Shown here: piece after piece, positions 47,181-63,933 of the stretch | Layout: the number at the start of each line of letters is the position of its first letter | How positions within the stretch are numbered: the stretch's first letter is position 1 | From: Megascapheus bottae | Taxonomy: Eukaryota > Chordata > Mammalia > Rodentia > Geomyidae | Assembly (NCBI GenBank): GCA_024803745.1 | Contig: JANJXV010000024.1 | Location: forward strand, 11,981,427 to 12,045,426 | Length of the DNA: 64,000 nucleotides | Reading direction: 5' to 3' | Made by a program: the position numbers and the translations under genes | The notes under the pieces: model-generated | Databases searched by the model: none | Seen by the model: only the letters and a program-made list of their open reading frames with translations | Told to the model about the DNA's origin: nothing

Positions 47181-47497
47181 ACTGCTATTCTTGATCCTTT
47201 TCTTTTTCTCACCATTTCAACCAGAAATTCATCAGAAAATCCTTTCAATATTATTTTTAAACTATTTCTCATCTCATTCAATCCTCACCCCTCCACCGTC
47301 ACAGTCTCATCAAGCTTCCATTCTTGCCCTTAGCGAGAATAAACTTCGTAAAACATAAATTAGCTATCGTTGATCTCATATTTTTACATCATTGCTGTAT
47401 GATCCAGCTTCTACTTATCACTTCCCCCACCTTACATCACCTCCTTCAGCTTTCTCTGCTTTCAGCTTCTCCTTTCCTGTACTCTAGACAGATTGCC

Positions 47498-47539
47498 CTC
47501 TCTCTCTCCCTCCCTCTCTCTCCCTCCCTCCCTCTCTCT

Positions 47540-47623
<84 letters not shown>
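47498..47623 (+). repeat. (CT)n microsatellite
   Basis: CCCT units, then about 85 bp of pure CT, at the tail end of a reversed SINE-A. Confidence 0.97.
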
Positions 47624-47627
<4 letters not shown>

Positions 47628-47792
47628 GTGTGTCATGGGGCTTGAACTTTTGGTTTTCTGGTGGTTAATTGGAGACAAGAGTCTCATGGACTTTCCTATC
47701 TGGGATAGTTTTGAGCTGTGATCCTCAAATCTCAGCTTTGTGAATAACTGGAAGCAAGAGCTTTCTAGCATGAGCCACTGGCGCCCAGCTGC
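47628..47792 (-). repeat. SINE-A copy with internal deletion
   Basis: Most of the tail is missing; linker and head intact to GGCGCCCAGC. Confidence 0.82.
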
Positions 47793-48097
47793 CTTCCTTT
47801 CTCTAGCAAACACTCTATATTGGCCTCTGTCTTAGAGTCTTTCCGCTAGCTGTTTCTTCTGCCTAGGAGACTCTCTCCTGTTTTCACATGGTTTGTTCCT
47901 TCCTGTCATGAGAGATGTAGCTCACATGTCACTTTGCATTCCTTTGTTTTCTTTCTCTACCTGATAGGATCCTCTTCAGCCTCACTTATTTGCTTACTAC
48001 TGGTTTGCTGACTGGTGTGGCTAGAAGATCGTAAACTATAAGGGATCTTGTCTGCCACGTTCAACTCTGTAACCCTGTATCCTGAACCAAAATCAAA

Positions 48098-48162
48098 GAG
48101 ACAGACAGACAGACCGACAGTCAGACAGACAGACAGGGAAGGGAGGGAGGGAGGGAGGGAGG
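48098..48162 (+). repeat. (GACA)n and (GGGA)n repeat
   Basis: Two adjoining tetranucleotide runs. Confidence 0.93.
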
Positions 48163-48545
48163 ACAGAGAGGAGAAAAGTGGGGCCTGGGACCTAATAAGT
48201 AGTCAATAATGAAATATTTTATTAGGTACTTGTATTTATGAGTCTAGTGCTCAGGGGAGAGATCGGTGGTGAAATGTAAAGAGGATCCATTACCAGCATT
48301 TAGATTATGAGCTTCATAGGAGTGAGTGAGATCTCCTGGGAGCCAGAATAGATAGAAAACGACATGCTGACTTATGGGGTGGGGGGCACCCGTGTTTCTT
48401 TGACATTTAGAGGGTGTGGGAGAAGGGATGGTAGATCACTACTGGCAAGGAATCTCCCAAAAGTTTCAAGACTGGCTTCTCAGTGACTTCTTTATATTTT
48501 CCCATTGATGTCTCCATTTAGAGATCAAAGTTCGGAAACTTCTCA

Positions 48546-48752
48546 ACAAACAGCTGGGTGCAGTGATTCCCAGTAATCAAGGGACAGGCGGATAGGCGGA
48601 GCACAGTCCTCTACGCCATCCCAAGGATAAAGCAACTCTATCTTGAAGACAACCAAGACAAAAATTGCTGGTAGGGTGGTTCAAGTGATAAAGTGCCTGC
48701 TAAGCTAGTATGAGACCCTGGGTTCAAATCCTAATACTGCCAAAAAAAGTTT
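48546..48752 (+). repeat. Composite SINE, old
   Basis: B1-like start (AGCTGGGTGCAGTGATTCCC) and ID-like end (GGTTCAAATCCTAATACTGC) in SINE order. Confidence 0.6.
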
Positions 48753-48784
48753 ATACCTTTAGATATGATTCCTCTTGAAGATGT

Positions 48785-48990
48785 TAATTTCCTGTCAAAA
48801 TTCAGCTATGCAGGGAAAATACATGTATAATGATACCCATGACATCATTGTCTCCAGACAATGTATGTATAATAGGAAAATAGCTAAATAAATTATGGCA
48901 CATTCGCAATGCATCTGTCACAAATAAGGTGCTAAAAATTATCATATAATAGAAAAAATATTGTGTTATAATGTTAAGTTTTCGAATCAG
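48785..48990 (+). repeat. Possible L1 fragment
   Basis: AATAGCTAAATAAATTATGG CACATTCGCAATGCATCTGT resembles the sense strand of mammalian L1 near the ORF2 end. Confidence 0.4.
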
Positions 48991-49120
48991 GTTGCTGAAA
49001 CAGCAACCTCTCCCCACAGACAGACAGAAACAAAGACAGAGACAGTCACACAGACACAGACAAGGACACACACACCAGAGAAAGAAAAAGAGAGGGAAAC
49101 TGAAAGGCAAGACATAAAAG

Positions 49121-49127
49121 CAGATAA

Positions 49128-49172
<45 letters not shown>

Positions 49173-49183
49173 TAGATAGATAA
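49121..49183 (+). repeat. (GATA)n/(GACA)n microsatellite
   Basis: GATA units with three GACA units inside. Confidence 0.96.
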
Positions 49184-49409
49184 TACTTATAGCTTAATGG
49201 GGACATTAAAAGCATACATACAATATAATCACAACTACTGCTTAATAGTTGTGTATGTATACATACAGAAATAGAACATACAGGAAACACACAATTGATA
49301 ATGCTCCATTAACAATCTCATTACCACCAATGCCCACAGTTTACATTAGAAGTCCCCCTTGATGGTGTGCATTCCATGAGCTTAGACAAATGTATAACGA
49401 CATGTTTGC

Positions 49410-50395
49410 ATCATGATAGTGTCACATGGAAACTGAGCCCTCTCTCCCCCAGCTTCTTTCCACTGTCTATGTAGTTTTGCCCTTCCATAGTATCATAGTC
49501 AGAATCACACAGTTGGAACCTTTTCAAATCCACTGCTTTTACTTCATAATTCATTTAAATTGCCTCTATGTGCTTCCATGTGACTTGACAGCACTTCTCT
49601 TTTGGGCACTGAATTATGTTCCCATGTCTGTGAATGTGCCTCAGTTTCTTTATCCACTCACCTACTGAAGGAACACCCTGGTTGCTGCTACATTGTGAAT
49701 GATAAACAAAGCTGCTACCAACACTCAGGGTAAGAGTTGGTGTGTGGATACAGATTTGCAACTCATTTAGAACTGTTGCACTGTGTATAACAGTGTATCT
49801 AGTTTTGTAAGATTCATTCCAAGTGGCCCTACTAGGTGACATTGTCAACTGCCGTGAGTGACAGTTCCTGTTGCCTCACATCCTTGCCAGAATTGGATGT
49901 TTGGGGATTTTGCCATTCTAACAGCAATATAGGGGCACCTCATTATGCCTTGGATTTGCAATTTCCAAACAATACATTACTCTGAGCATCTTTCCTTGTG
50001 CACCTTGACTATCTGTGTATCTTTGACTATCTGTGTGTCTTTTCGGGTCTTTTGATCGTTTTTCATTTGAGTTGTGCATTATCTTGTTATTTCAGTTTTA
50101 AGAATTCTTTCTACATTTTAGATAACAATTTTTTGGCCAGTCCTGGGGCTGGAACTTAGGGCCTGGGCACTGTCCTTGGACACTTTTTGCTCAAGGCTAG
50201 TGCTCTGCCACTTGAGCCACAGCACTACTTCCAGCTTTTTTTGTGTATGTGATACTGAGGAATCAAACCCAGGGCTTCATGCATACTAGGCGAGCACTCT
50301 GCCACTAGACAACACTCCTGGCCTAGATAATAATTCTTTATCCAAACATTTGTCCTTTATTTTGAAAATATTTTCTCATAGATTATCCATAGATC
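49410..50395 (-). mobile_element. Ancient L1 fragment, split by a SINE
   Basis: The plus strand carries the antisense of mammalian L1 3' sequence: TTTATCCACTCACCTACTGA AGGAACACCCTGGTTGC, then TTGCCATTCTAACAGCAA, ATTTGCAATTTCC, GAGCATCTTTCCTTGTGCAC and TTGAGTTGTGCATTATCTTG. It resumes after the SINE with TCTTTATCCAAACATTTG. All frames are broken. Confidence 0.75.
50131..50323 (-). repeat. SINE-B copy inside the L1 fragment
   Basis: Flanked by TAGATAACAATT (50119-50130) and TAGATAATAATT (50324-50335), a target duplication with one mismatch. Confidence 0.9.
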
Positions 50396-50545
50396 ACCAC
50401 CCCGACATTGCACTGAGGATGAACTCAGGGCTTTATGCTTACGAGGCAAGTGTTTTACTGCTAAGTTGTACCTCCTGCTCTTTTTGCACTAGCTGTTTTG
50501 AGATAGGTTCTCATATTTGTCTACCCACAAAACCATGCCTGCTCC
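50396..50545 (-). repeat. B4-like SINE fragment
   Basis: ACTGAGGATGAACTCAGGGC is a reversed ID-like part; a GAGATAGGTTCTCATATTTG B1-like part follows. Confidence 0.45.
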
Positions 50546-50599
50546 ATGATGATAAGATGGCAAGGGGCACTTTGAAAAAAATATCAAAAAGAACTAACA

Positions 50600-53400
50600 G
50601 AGGATAGGGTCACCTCAGCCAGCATTGTAAGGCTGCCTCCTCCCTGCAAGTCAGAACATCCTCCTGGCACCAAAACCAGTGCCAGTAGATGGCTGCTTGA
50701 TTTTCCTAAGAGACATACCACATGAAAAAGTCACAAATAAGGAAGGAAAGGAACTTGAGAAATGGACCCTGGGACCGAAGAGCCCCAGAATGCTGCAATC
50801 CTAGAGAGAGGATGAGGGGAGTGGGGACATTAGGACAGGAAGCAGGAGTGTTGATGTTTTCAGGAGAGTGTGGGACATGTAAGTGATGCCCTGGCAAGGA
50901 GTTTCCACCAGGGAGTGGCTGGTTACAAGGTGCCCTTTCGCCAGCAGGAGAGGTAAAGAGGCTGCAGCTGGTGGGGGCTGTGTCTCCATCTGCAAGATTG
51001 ATCTGTTTCAGTTTTGTAGGGCAGAGGAGGCCCTAAGGGAAACGGTCCTAGTTCTTATGTCACTGTGAGAAAGCACACCGCTTATCAGTCCCTGGCTCCT
51101 TTCTGCCTACCTTCCCTGCCCTAGACGTGTGGACCACCCAGGCTGAGAATAAAGGGTTGAGAGGTAGAGTCTGATGGAATCCCCTGCTGATGGTTGGGGC
51201 AGGGGGAGGACCAGGGGCTTCATCTGACAGCCTGAAGGTTTTCCACAGGTGATCAGAGGACTCGGCTGCTTTCCACAATGAGTGGGGGAAGTGCACACCT
51301 GCTGCCTGCGACCCCTGCATGAGCTGCCCCTGTTCCTCAGGTCATCACAACCCAGAGAGATGAGCAGCTGAGGGGGCTGCTGCTGGGGGAAGGAGGGTGG
51401 ACAGACAGCAGTAGAACTGCCAGACTGGCACCCGAAGGAGGCCTGCTGAGGTATCCATGGACAGGGGAAGACCTTCCTCCGCCCTCTGGGAGTCCCCGGA
51501 TGGGTCACCTTGTTCTTCTCTTCAGGCCTCCCTCCTCCCTACAGACAAGAGCAGGGAAGGAAGATCATTTTCATCTCCCTTTTAGCCCTCCCCCTGTGGG
51601 GGTCACCTGTCTATCTTCCCTACCAAGCAGGCTGAGGCGGGGGAAGGGGAAGGAACATGCTTTCTATCTGGGACTTCTAGAAAAAAAAACAAAGAGAGGA
51701 ATCTTCTGGATGCACTCAAGTTCTTTTTCTCCCTCTCTTGTCTCTTGACCCTCTCCTGAGCAGTTTGCTATCTGGAGTGCAGAAAGCCTGCTTTCCTGGC
51801 TCTTCATTGTGCTCCCTGCCTGTCCACAGGTGTTGCCCTGGTCAGGTGGCCAGCAGGGGATGCTAGAGGAACCCTTTATAAAAACCTATGTCCCTGGAAT
51901 GGAGGAAGAAGGCAAGCTAGAAATAGTCATGTCTCTAGGCAGTTCAAAACACTTCTCTGTTCTACAAGGCAAAATAAGACATTCATTCACCTTTACCCCT
52001 AATTCTGGAAACCTTTAACATATCTGAAGTAGCTATCCCTGGGGGATGGGGAGAGCTCTGTGTCAGTTCTGCCTTGGCAAAACTGTTCCAAGTACTCCGT
52101 GCTTCTTTCAGTTCAGCCACAGCTGACAGCAGAGTGACAGGAGCTCTGTGGGTGCCAAAGAGTGGAGAGGTATTGGAGGAACCATCACCTCAGAGAACCA
52201 GGTCAAGCAGGAGTGTGGGAGGTGACAAGGGACCCCAGAGATGAGGAGACCCACTTTCTTCTTGAGATAACCAGACTCTGTCAGGGATGAAAAGATGAGG
52301 AGTTGATACAGACAGGGGCTAGAGAGAGGGACATACTGTGTGGTGAGAATGGCAGAAAAAATGAACACCGAACAAATCCTAAGGATGATGAGATGTTGAC
52401 AGCCACCAGCATGGTAAGTGTATGCCATAAATGTTCCCTCCAGTTGTGGAGGAGATGAGGCTCCTAGCTAGATATGGCAAGCAAAGTGATGGCTGTCCAA
52501 AAACGACTGCATCTTGATCTCTGGAATCCATAAATATGGTGGCAACTGCATAGCATGATAGGGTCTGTGCAGCTGTGATCAGGTTGAGATGGGGAGATAT
52601 GGTGGATCCCATGTAATCAGAAGGGCGCTTCGAAGAGAGGCAGGAGGGCAAAATCCAAGCCCACCTGAACCTAGGAGTGGGTCAGAGACAGGGAGAAATA
52701 GAAGATGTCGTGCTCTGGTTTGGAAGGTGGAAGAGCCCACAAGCCAATGAATTCAGGCCACCTATAGAGGCTTTCTAACAGCTTAGATTCTCTCCGGCAC
52801 AGCTTCCAGATAAAATGGAATCCCTAAGGAGGCACTGATCTCCAGAACAGAAGAGTAAGAAGCTTATAATTTTGTTAAGCTGTAGATTTGTTGTAAAGGA
52901 AACAATGTTCTTGGCCTCACCAAGACAGAGGCCAGAAGCTGTCGGGCAAGAGGGAGGTCAGAGGGAAACTTCTCAGCTGAGCCTGAGAGGAGAGTGTCTG
53001 ATGAGAGGGCTGGGGGCTGGGCATGGAGTGCTCAGCCTGTGACCTCACCCTTGGCCAGCACAGCTGCCCCTGGCACCCGGACGCCTGTCAGTCTGATGTT
53101 CTATGCCTGACTGGGCCCAAAAGGGATCCCTGTGTAGCCAGTCCTGGGGCAAGGGTGGGGGTGGCAAAGAAGTACAGTACCAGAGAGAACCCAATCAGAA
53201 CTGGAATTGCATAGAGAAGAGGCTGGCCTACACCACCCAGGGCCATGTGGAGTTTGATCCTCCTCTGTCTCTATCCTACTGGACAGGATGCATCTCGTGT
53301 CCTGTGTTCCCCCTTTTCCATCCCTTGGTCTCTCTGACCACCTCTAGGAGAATGGGAGGAATGAAGAGAATAAAGATGGAGACACACCCTCAGCTCTGTG
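50600..53400. other. Intergenic stretch, nothing recognised
   Basis: Unique G/C-balanced DNA free of recent SINEs. Frames of up to 133 codons occur on the minus strand without family similarity or splice logic. Confidence 0.55.
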
Positions 53401-53404
53401 GCTA

Positions 53405-53548
53405 AGCACCTGGGTGACCTCGAGCAAATTACTTGGTCTCTCTGGACCTGTATTCTTTTCTGCAAGGATGATAATAGTCCCCCAGCCCACAGGGCTGTAT
53501 TGGGTGATACAATGGATGTGAACACAGCATCTGGCATAGGGTTAACCT
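53405..53548 (+). repeat. MIR
   Basis: GGGTGACCTCGAGCAAATTA CTTGGTCTCTCTGG and AACACAGCATCTGGCATAGG follow the MIR consensus order. Confidence 0.8.
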
Positions 53549-54459
53549 TCCAAGGGACAGTTATTGAGTTATTACACACAAATACAAAACCAAGTCCATG
53601 TCCCCGGCTACGGGCTGCAGCAGGGGAGACACTAGCTGTGTATCTATACATCCTCAGTGTTGCAATACTCCATGTATATACCAGGTGATCGGTATGACTC
53701 ATATATTTGTTCATTTGCTTAAAAGTGTTTATGAGTGACTCTTTTGTTTTAGAGACAAAGACATGAGTGGGAAAGCAAACAGCACACATATACACAAACA
53801 ATGTGTTTGTGATGTTATGGAAAACAATAAAGTGGGAGACAGAGTACCATGGTGGGGAGGCACAGAGCTGCTCTGTTCTTGAGTGTGTGGTGGGGAGGTC
53901 TGTGGAGTGCCCAAGGAGCAAACACCTGCAGACAGGTCTGGAGGGAGCCACGAGGACAGTGGAGAGACCTGATTGGCTGGGAGACCTGGAGTTCAGCAGG
54001 AGATTACTATCCGGGAACCAGGACTGCTGAGAGGGAAGCAATTGCTAACACAGCTGAGATGTGAAGAACCATGGAAGCCACAGAGGAGACCTTGACTTTA
54101 ACTTTGATCCTGGAGAACGAAGTATGCTACAGCTTCTATTTTAACACCAATACCCCGAATGCCATGTTGAGAAGACTCTAGAGGAAGGCACCAGAGGGAA
54201 GTGGGAAAATGGAGCCCAGTAATGCAGGCAAGAGATGGGAATAAATTGAATTGCTTTTTCTTCTTTTTTTTGTTTTGAAATGAGACAGATTTAAGTAGGA
54301 CCAGGTCTTGGGAATGTGTAAGTATAAATAAGCATGAATGGTGGCTAATTACATGGACGAACATGGCTTGCCATGGGGTGCCCAGATATTCTGTGAGATA
54401 AACTTCTAGGTGTGTCTATGAGGGTGTTTCTAAGTGGGATAAGCACTGGATCTGTAAAC

Positions 54460-54545
54460 TGAAAGGTTGGACCCGTGGCTCAAGTGGTGGAATGCCTCTC
54501 TAGCAAACTCAAGGCCCTGAGCTCAACCTCAGTACAAAAAACAGT
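54460..54545 (+). repeat. ID-like SINE
   Basis: GTGGCTCAAGTGGTGGAATG and CTCAACCTCAGTACAAAAAA. Confidence 0.65.
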
Positions 54546-55189
54546 CCTTGAAACTGTAGACTGAGTCTTATCAAGTGAGTGGCTCTTGGAGACCTAAAAG
54601 AAGAGGGGAGATAACCGTTTGTTCTCTCTAATGTCTTCCTGCTGAGGACTAAGTCTTCTCCTCTTTGCATTTTGTACATGCACCATCAGTTCCCTGTTTA
54701 GACTCACACTGGAGCTACATCATCAGCTCCTGTGGGTCTCCAGTTTTCTGAATGCAGACCTTGTGACTTCTCAACCTCTCAAATTGCAGGAGCCAATTTC
54801 TTGCAAGTTTCTGCCACTATCTTTGTCTTATCATTATTATTGTAAGTATATAGCTAGACACACAGGCAGATAGATAAATTCTTTGGAGAATCAGACTAGT
54901 AATTCAGGGAGTCACAAGTTCAGTGTTGGTTATGTCCAGTATGTGCAGATATGCAGTAAGTAGGAATAAATAAATTTCTAGGTCTGTCTGTGAAAGTGTT
55001 TCTGAGTAAGCTAAGCATTTGAATCTGTAAATGCTTGATCCCCATAAAGCTGTTTTCTGTCTCTGCCCAGTCACTAACTTTGAAGCTTCTGTTTCCTGAA
55101 CCTCCCATCCTCTTCTCCATTAGAATAGTCATGGGCTCCAGGCTTGTGTTCTCCTTGAAAACCTCTCTTGTTCATGTAACTTTTCTTTT

Positions 55190-55287
55190 CTTTTTTTAGG
55201 TCCAAGACCAATACTTGAACTCAATACCTGACACTTTTGCTCACTGGCTAGCACTCTACCCACAGAGCCATACCTCCAACCCCTCGT
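55190..55287 (-). repeat. ID-like SINE
   Basis: Reversed CACTGGCTAGCACTCTACCC ACAGAGCCATACCTCCAACC with a T-run. Confidence 0.65.
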
Positions 55288-55529
55288 GTAGCTTCCAAAA
55301 ATCCCCTTTCCTGCCACCTTTGTAGCTCTGCCAAAGGTAACGGAGATTGTGGCCAGAGAGTCCAGTCCAGGCTAGTAAGGACAGAACTGTATTGGGAAAA
55401 AAAAGCTGGATCTGCCTGGTTTCTCTTCATTCTCTGTTCTACTCCTGCTTTCTCAACAAGCCACAGGCAGAATGAAACAGACTAGAGGACATCCAGGCAG
55501 GCCCAGGCTCCTCCCAGCTGGTGATTCTA

Positions 55530-55635
55530 GCAAGTTATTTCCTCTGTCTGAGCTCCATCATCCCCATCCATAATAAAGAAATATGCATTACTGCCTTACT
55601 GCTGTAATAAGGGTTGCCGAGGATAAGATCCAGCT
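55530..55635 (+). repeat. MIR fragment
   Basis: AAGTTATTTCCTCTGTCTGA GCTCCATCATCCCCATCCAT follows the MIR core. Confidence 0.6.
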
Positions 55636-55639
55636 AGCA

Positions 55640-58600
55640 GCATACTGATGCAGAGTAATGGATGGCAGCAGAAAACAGGTCTTTTCCATTCCCCTCTGCA
55701 CCCTAGCCAACCTCTCTCTTTCTGAGAGGCCCCGTACCCCTCCTGTCCTTCAGTTTTACTATGGATGTGGGCAACGAGGGAATGGTTGCCAAGGGCAGGG
55801 CTTTCAGAAATACAGCACGTTGCCTAGGAAACTGCCCCACTCCAGGCTCCCTGTGGTCCTGGCAGTTGGTGCTTCTGGCGCCATCTTCTGGATGTAGAGC
55901 CACACTGCTCCTCAACCACCCAGACTGGAGAGTCCAGCAGCTCAGAAACAGGCAACATTCCTCTGCCCCAGCCTCGTCACTTCTTCCCTCACTCTTCACC
56001 AAAAAGCTGCTTGCTCCTTTTTACCCTCAGATTTTCCCCAGAGACCAGACGCACGGAAAAATCTTGGGCACTGCGGGACACAGGAAAGGTGGAAGCTGTG
56101 TCCCTCCCCATACAGAGAGGACATGGACAGTGAAGCAGGGTCTGGAGGAAGTCCCTCCCCTTAATTGATTTCCTGAAGCTGGGAAAATCTGCAGTGCAGA
56201 CCTGCATTTTGCTTCTCAATATCCTGAGTCACACACGGTAGAAGCAATAGGGATGCAAAGGCCAGAGTTGAAGATGGGTCACTGACCAGTATGTGGGGGG
56301 GGGGTCACGTCAAGATCCTTATGAAACACCCCCTCTTCTGGTCCTTCCCAAGCCACCAGATCCTGGTGTTACCCCTAATCACAACTTCCTTTTCCTCGCT
56401 GGGAGAATCCTCTTTATCCACTACTCAGCACCCCTGTGGAAAGGGAGGCAGACAAACATCTGCAATAGAGACCTAAGCTTCTGAGGCCCTCCCTCCCCGA
56501 GAGAGCCCCCACAGAGGTCTGCCCACCTTGACAGGTGCAGGATGGAGTGGCATGCCTGAGGTGTGAAATCAAAACTAGGAAGTTGTTGGAGTGCCTTGAT
56601 GGTGAAAGTGCCTCTTTCCTGGCTGTGGTCAGGGAAACCAAGGCACAGAGTTAGGGAAAGGCTAATACTGTACCTTGCTAACCAGATATCCTCTGTCCCA
56701 CCCTTCTGAGCTGATCCAGAAGGAAGGGAACCATAAGGAAAGCAAGCAGAAGTGAACCACACACCCTGTAGGTGAGGGGCCCCTGCCATGAGAACACAGA
56801 TGCCAAGCTGACAGCCTCACTCCACCATTCCCCTCTGCCCAGTTTGCCTGCCTCCACACTCTGCAACAGAAATGCTGCTGTGGTTGTGAGGAGCTAGTTT
56901 AGGACTGGTTTCTCAGCCCCTAATAAGGCAGGTTTGGGATGTAAGCTGACCTTATATGTAGAAGTCTGGCCCCCATACCTGGAAAAGGACCCTAAAAACA
57001 AACAAACAAATGCAGCATAAGAGCAAAGGAGACTGTTGCCTCCCCAACCCATATACCTCAACAGCTATGTCTTTCTTTGTCTCCAATACCTACTCCCAGA
57101 ATTTGCAGCTGGGCAAGCATGTTGTCTGGGTCATTCCCATCACGGGGGCAGTGGGAGGGCAAATAAGATCCAGTAAGATGATGAAGTAAATAGATGAATT
57201 TACTAAACCTGTATAACTTCCTATGGATTGCATCCCATGATTCTTAGGTGTTAAGGACACCTCCGGTGCTCAGCCAATTGAAGGGTTTTGTTGTTGTTGT
57301 TGCTGCTGTTTTGGGTTTTTTTTTCAGGAACATATGCTTTGGATTTCTTCTACAATGGGATTCTCAAACTTTGGTAACTATCAGAATCTGGAAGCTGGTG
57401 TGTGTTCCACTCTAGTGAGCCTGGGCTTCTGGGGTCCTTAATGGTTCTCTGAAATACACTAGCCGTGCCAGAACTTCCTCTAGAAGGGCAAAACTAGTGC
57501 TAACACATCTTAAGTGACTGAACTTACAAGATGACCCATTCTGCTGGCCAGAATGTTGACCAGTGAGATCTATTCAGAGGCAAACTCTTCCTTTGAGCCA
57601 CACACCCCTGTATTCAGGATGAGTTGGCGTGCACCTCTCGAAGCTCAATCACTGGACATACTGCTCCCCTGTAGGATTTTTGCAAACTGATGTGCAATGA
57701 GACACATGGTGTTGTTTTAGTTTATCCCCTCATCTTTTATCATTCCCTGAGACCTGAATATCTGCATCCCCAGCAGATAGGGCTTTTGGGGTCACCAACC
57801 ACAGGGCACAAAGCCTCCAGGGATTCAAGGATCCCATTCTCTTTGCCACAGTCTTGGAGCAGCTATGAGCCCAACCCAACATCTTACTACCCAACTCATG
57901 CTCTTTGCCTTCCTGAAAAGCCCACAAAGCCAAAAGTCACAGTGAATTGTGATCTATACACATGCCCCACAGATATGTGCCCTGTGCCCAAAAGGCATCC
58001 ACGAACAGAAGCCTGGGAAAGACCAGTGACTGGCCAAAGAGGGACAGCACAGACCTTCCCTGGTAGTCATGGGAGCACTTTCAAATATTCACAACCCAAC
58101 CATTCTCCACCACCACCACCCTTGGCTCACCCTGCCACCAGATCATTTCAGGCCATCTTGCCTGTTGAGACCAAGTCTGCGTCTCAGGTTGACAGCTCTT
58201 CAACCACTCACCCAGCTACAACACCCCGCACAGGAACACGATATGCATGTCCCACCACCCCTCGATTCTAGGTGGTTCTCAGCCGCCTGTGGAGTGGTCT
58301 GAATGTGTATTCGTGGACAGAAGGTAGGTGCAGGTTCTGAGCTACACATGACGACGGGGCGCTCATCTTCGCTGCCCCCACCTGCCGGTGCACCTCTACT
58401 GCTGAGGCCCCAGGTGCTGGGTCTGTAGACAGGGCCACTGCCGTGCTCTTTCCTCCTCCTGTGTCCACTGCAATGTGGAGTTACAAGTGCATACTTTCTG
58501 GCAAACACCAGGAAGTGCACAGTGGTGATCCCCACAACAACCCCAGCTTCAGGAGGTGCCACCAGGAAAACAGCTGGCAAGATCTTCAAGATTGCACACC

Positions 58601-58734
58601 TGTACTAATACCCAATCAAGTACCACAACCCCTCCTCACCTTCCTGGAGGATGGGTTCACTGACAGGGCTCCAGTGTACTCCTCTCCCCCTCTTCCCCTG
58701 CACTGGCAAGGGACAGAGACACCACAGAGGCCTT
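55640..58734. other. Intergenic stretch downstream of IMPDH1
   Basis: About 3.1 kb without recent SINEs. Several medium frames overlap at 57690-58740 on both strands (longest 193 codons, plus strand). No recognised domain, no poly(A) tail typical of a retrocopy, no clear splice sites. Confidence 0.5.
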
Positions 58735-59457
58735 GAGACCTGCTTGATTTATTCTGATTAGTTAATAGACAATGACGCAACTGTGGCCCCAAAGTGTGCA
58801 AAGTTAAAGCCTTCAACTGCAGTGGAGAGGAGGGGGCAGGAAGGGTACACCTGGGGGCCGTGACAAGTTAGGAATGACGGGCAGGTGGCTATTATCAGGG
58901 TGGCCCCCTCCCCAGGCTCAGGGATGGGGGAGTGGCTTGAGGATCAGGGCCCAAGATAGCCTTGGGCCAGGGGAAGGGGGCAGAGACCTCCCCCTGGCCT
59001 AGGTCAGGAACCCAGAGTGCCACATGGCTGAGAGGGCAGCAGCCCAGGAGGCAGGGCCAGGAGAGCACCATTTCCTGGGGGACGGAGGCAGAGAGGGAGA
59101 TGCCCTACAGGAGAAGCCAGGGGGCCACCTGCCCCAAGTTAGGAGTTGGGCTGGAGCAGGCTGCAGCAAGAGAGACCTGAGGCAGGCACAGGGCCTGAGA
59201 GTCCAGGCTAGCTGGGCTCAGGGGGCTGAGGAAGAGGGAACCCAGGGGCCCCCAGGTAGCCTGGCCCAGGGAACATCCTGACTCTGTGATGGGGTGTCCA
59301 GGGAGTGGCTATGGCCCCTTCAAAGACATCCCCTCTGGAAAGGAGCTAGAGAACCCGTAGTGCAAATCCATGGACCACTCAGTTATGGAGGGAGGCTGTG
59401 CCAGAAGGGGTGTCCCGGGATGCGCCCCCTCCACTGCCTCGGCCTCCACCGCTGTCC
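58735..59457 (-). other. IMPDH1: IMPDH1 3' UTR
   Basis: About 720 bp of unique GC-rich sequence from the canonical stop to just past the poly(A) signal. The first 80 bp are coding in the alternative isoform. Confidence 0.75.
58748..58753 (-). terminator. AATAAA poly(A) signal of IMPDH1
   Basis: Canonical hexamer (AGAATAAATC) on the minus strand, 705 bp after the canonical stop codon; the cleavage site should be about 15-25 bp further on. Confidence 0.75.

Positions 59458-59479
<22 letters not shown>
59379..59479 (-). CDS. IMPDH1: IMPDH1 terminal exon, alternative frame after the microexon
   Basis: When joined through the 17-nt microexon this exon is read one base shifted, giving a Gly/Ser-rich tail (TRSGCTEDSGGGRGSGGGAS and on to SLHN) and stopping at 59379-59381. 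The new C-terminus after SY is 37 residues, so the protein would be 546 residues, the known size of a retinal isoform. Confidence 0.8.
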
Positions 59480-63439
<3,960 letters not shown>

Positions 63440-63619
63440 TCATTCTCAAAGGGCCTGCTTTCCCAGGTCAACCACACACTAAGGTATGATCTTGAAAGTC
63501 CTTTCCTGCTACTCCCTGCCCATGTCCATCCTCTCAGCAAGGAAATGGTACTCTGCTCCTAAGAGCTCACTAGCCAAGTGAGCCTCTCTGCTTCTACCAC
63601 AAGGAATGGAAGTTGTACT

Positions 63620-63715
63620 TTAAGGTGCCATTGCAAAGATTAGATGAATAGACCTTAGCCTAGTGCCTGGCAAGTGGGGTAGGAGACTCTCAGTGAATGT
63701 GACCTATAATTATTA
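63620..63715 (+). repeat. MIR fragment
   Basis: TGCAAAGATTAGATGAATAG and TAGTGCCTGGCAAGTG match the MIR 3' part. Confidence 0.55.
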
Positions 63716-63746
63716 GGGTCTATTTATACACAAAGAAAACTCTCAT

Positions 63747-63933
63747 GGGGCCGCAAGTATGGCCTAGTGGTAGAGTGCCTGCCTAGCATGCAAAAAGTCC
63801 TGGGTTTGATTCTCCGTACCACATACACAGAAAAAGCCAGAAGTGGTGCTGTGGCTCAAGTGGTAGAGAACTAGCCTTGAGAAAGCCCAAGGACAGTGCC
63901 GAGGCCCTGAGTTCAAGCCTCAAGACTGGCAAG
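63747..63933 (+). repeat. SINE-B copy
   Basis: Full-length, in an IMPDH1 intron; its A-tail became the GGAA array at the window end. Confidence 0.92.

Noticed and set aside
53271..54041. 256-codon minus-strand frame
   Set aside because: Crosses a MIR element, has no recognised motif and no conserved-looking composition; best explained by chance.
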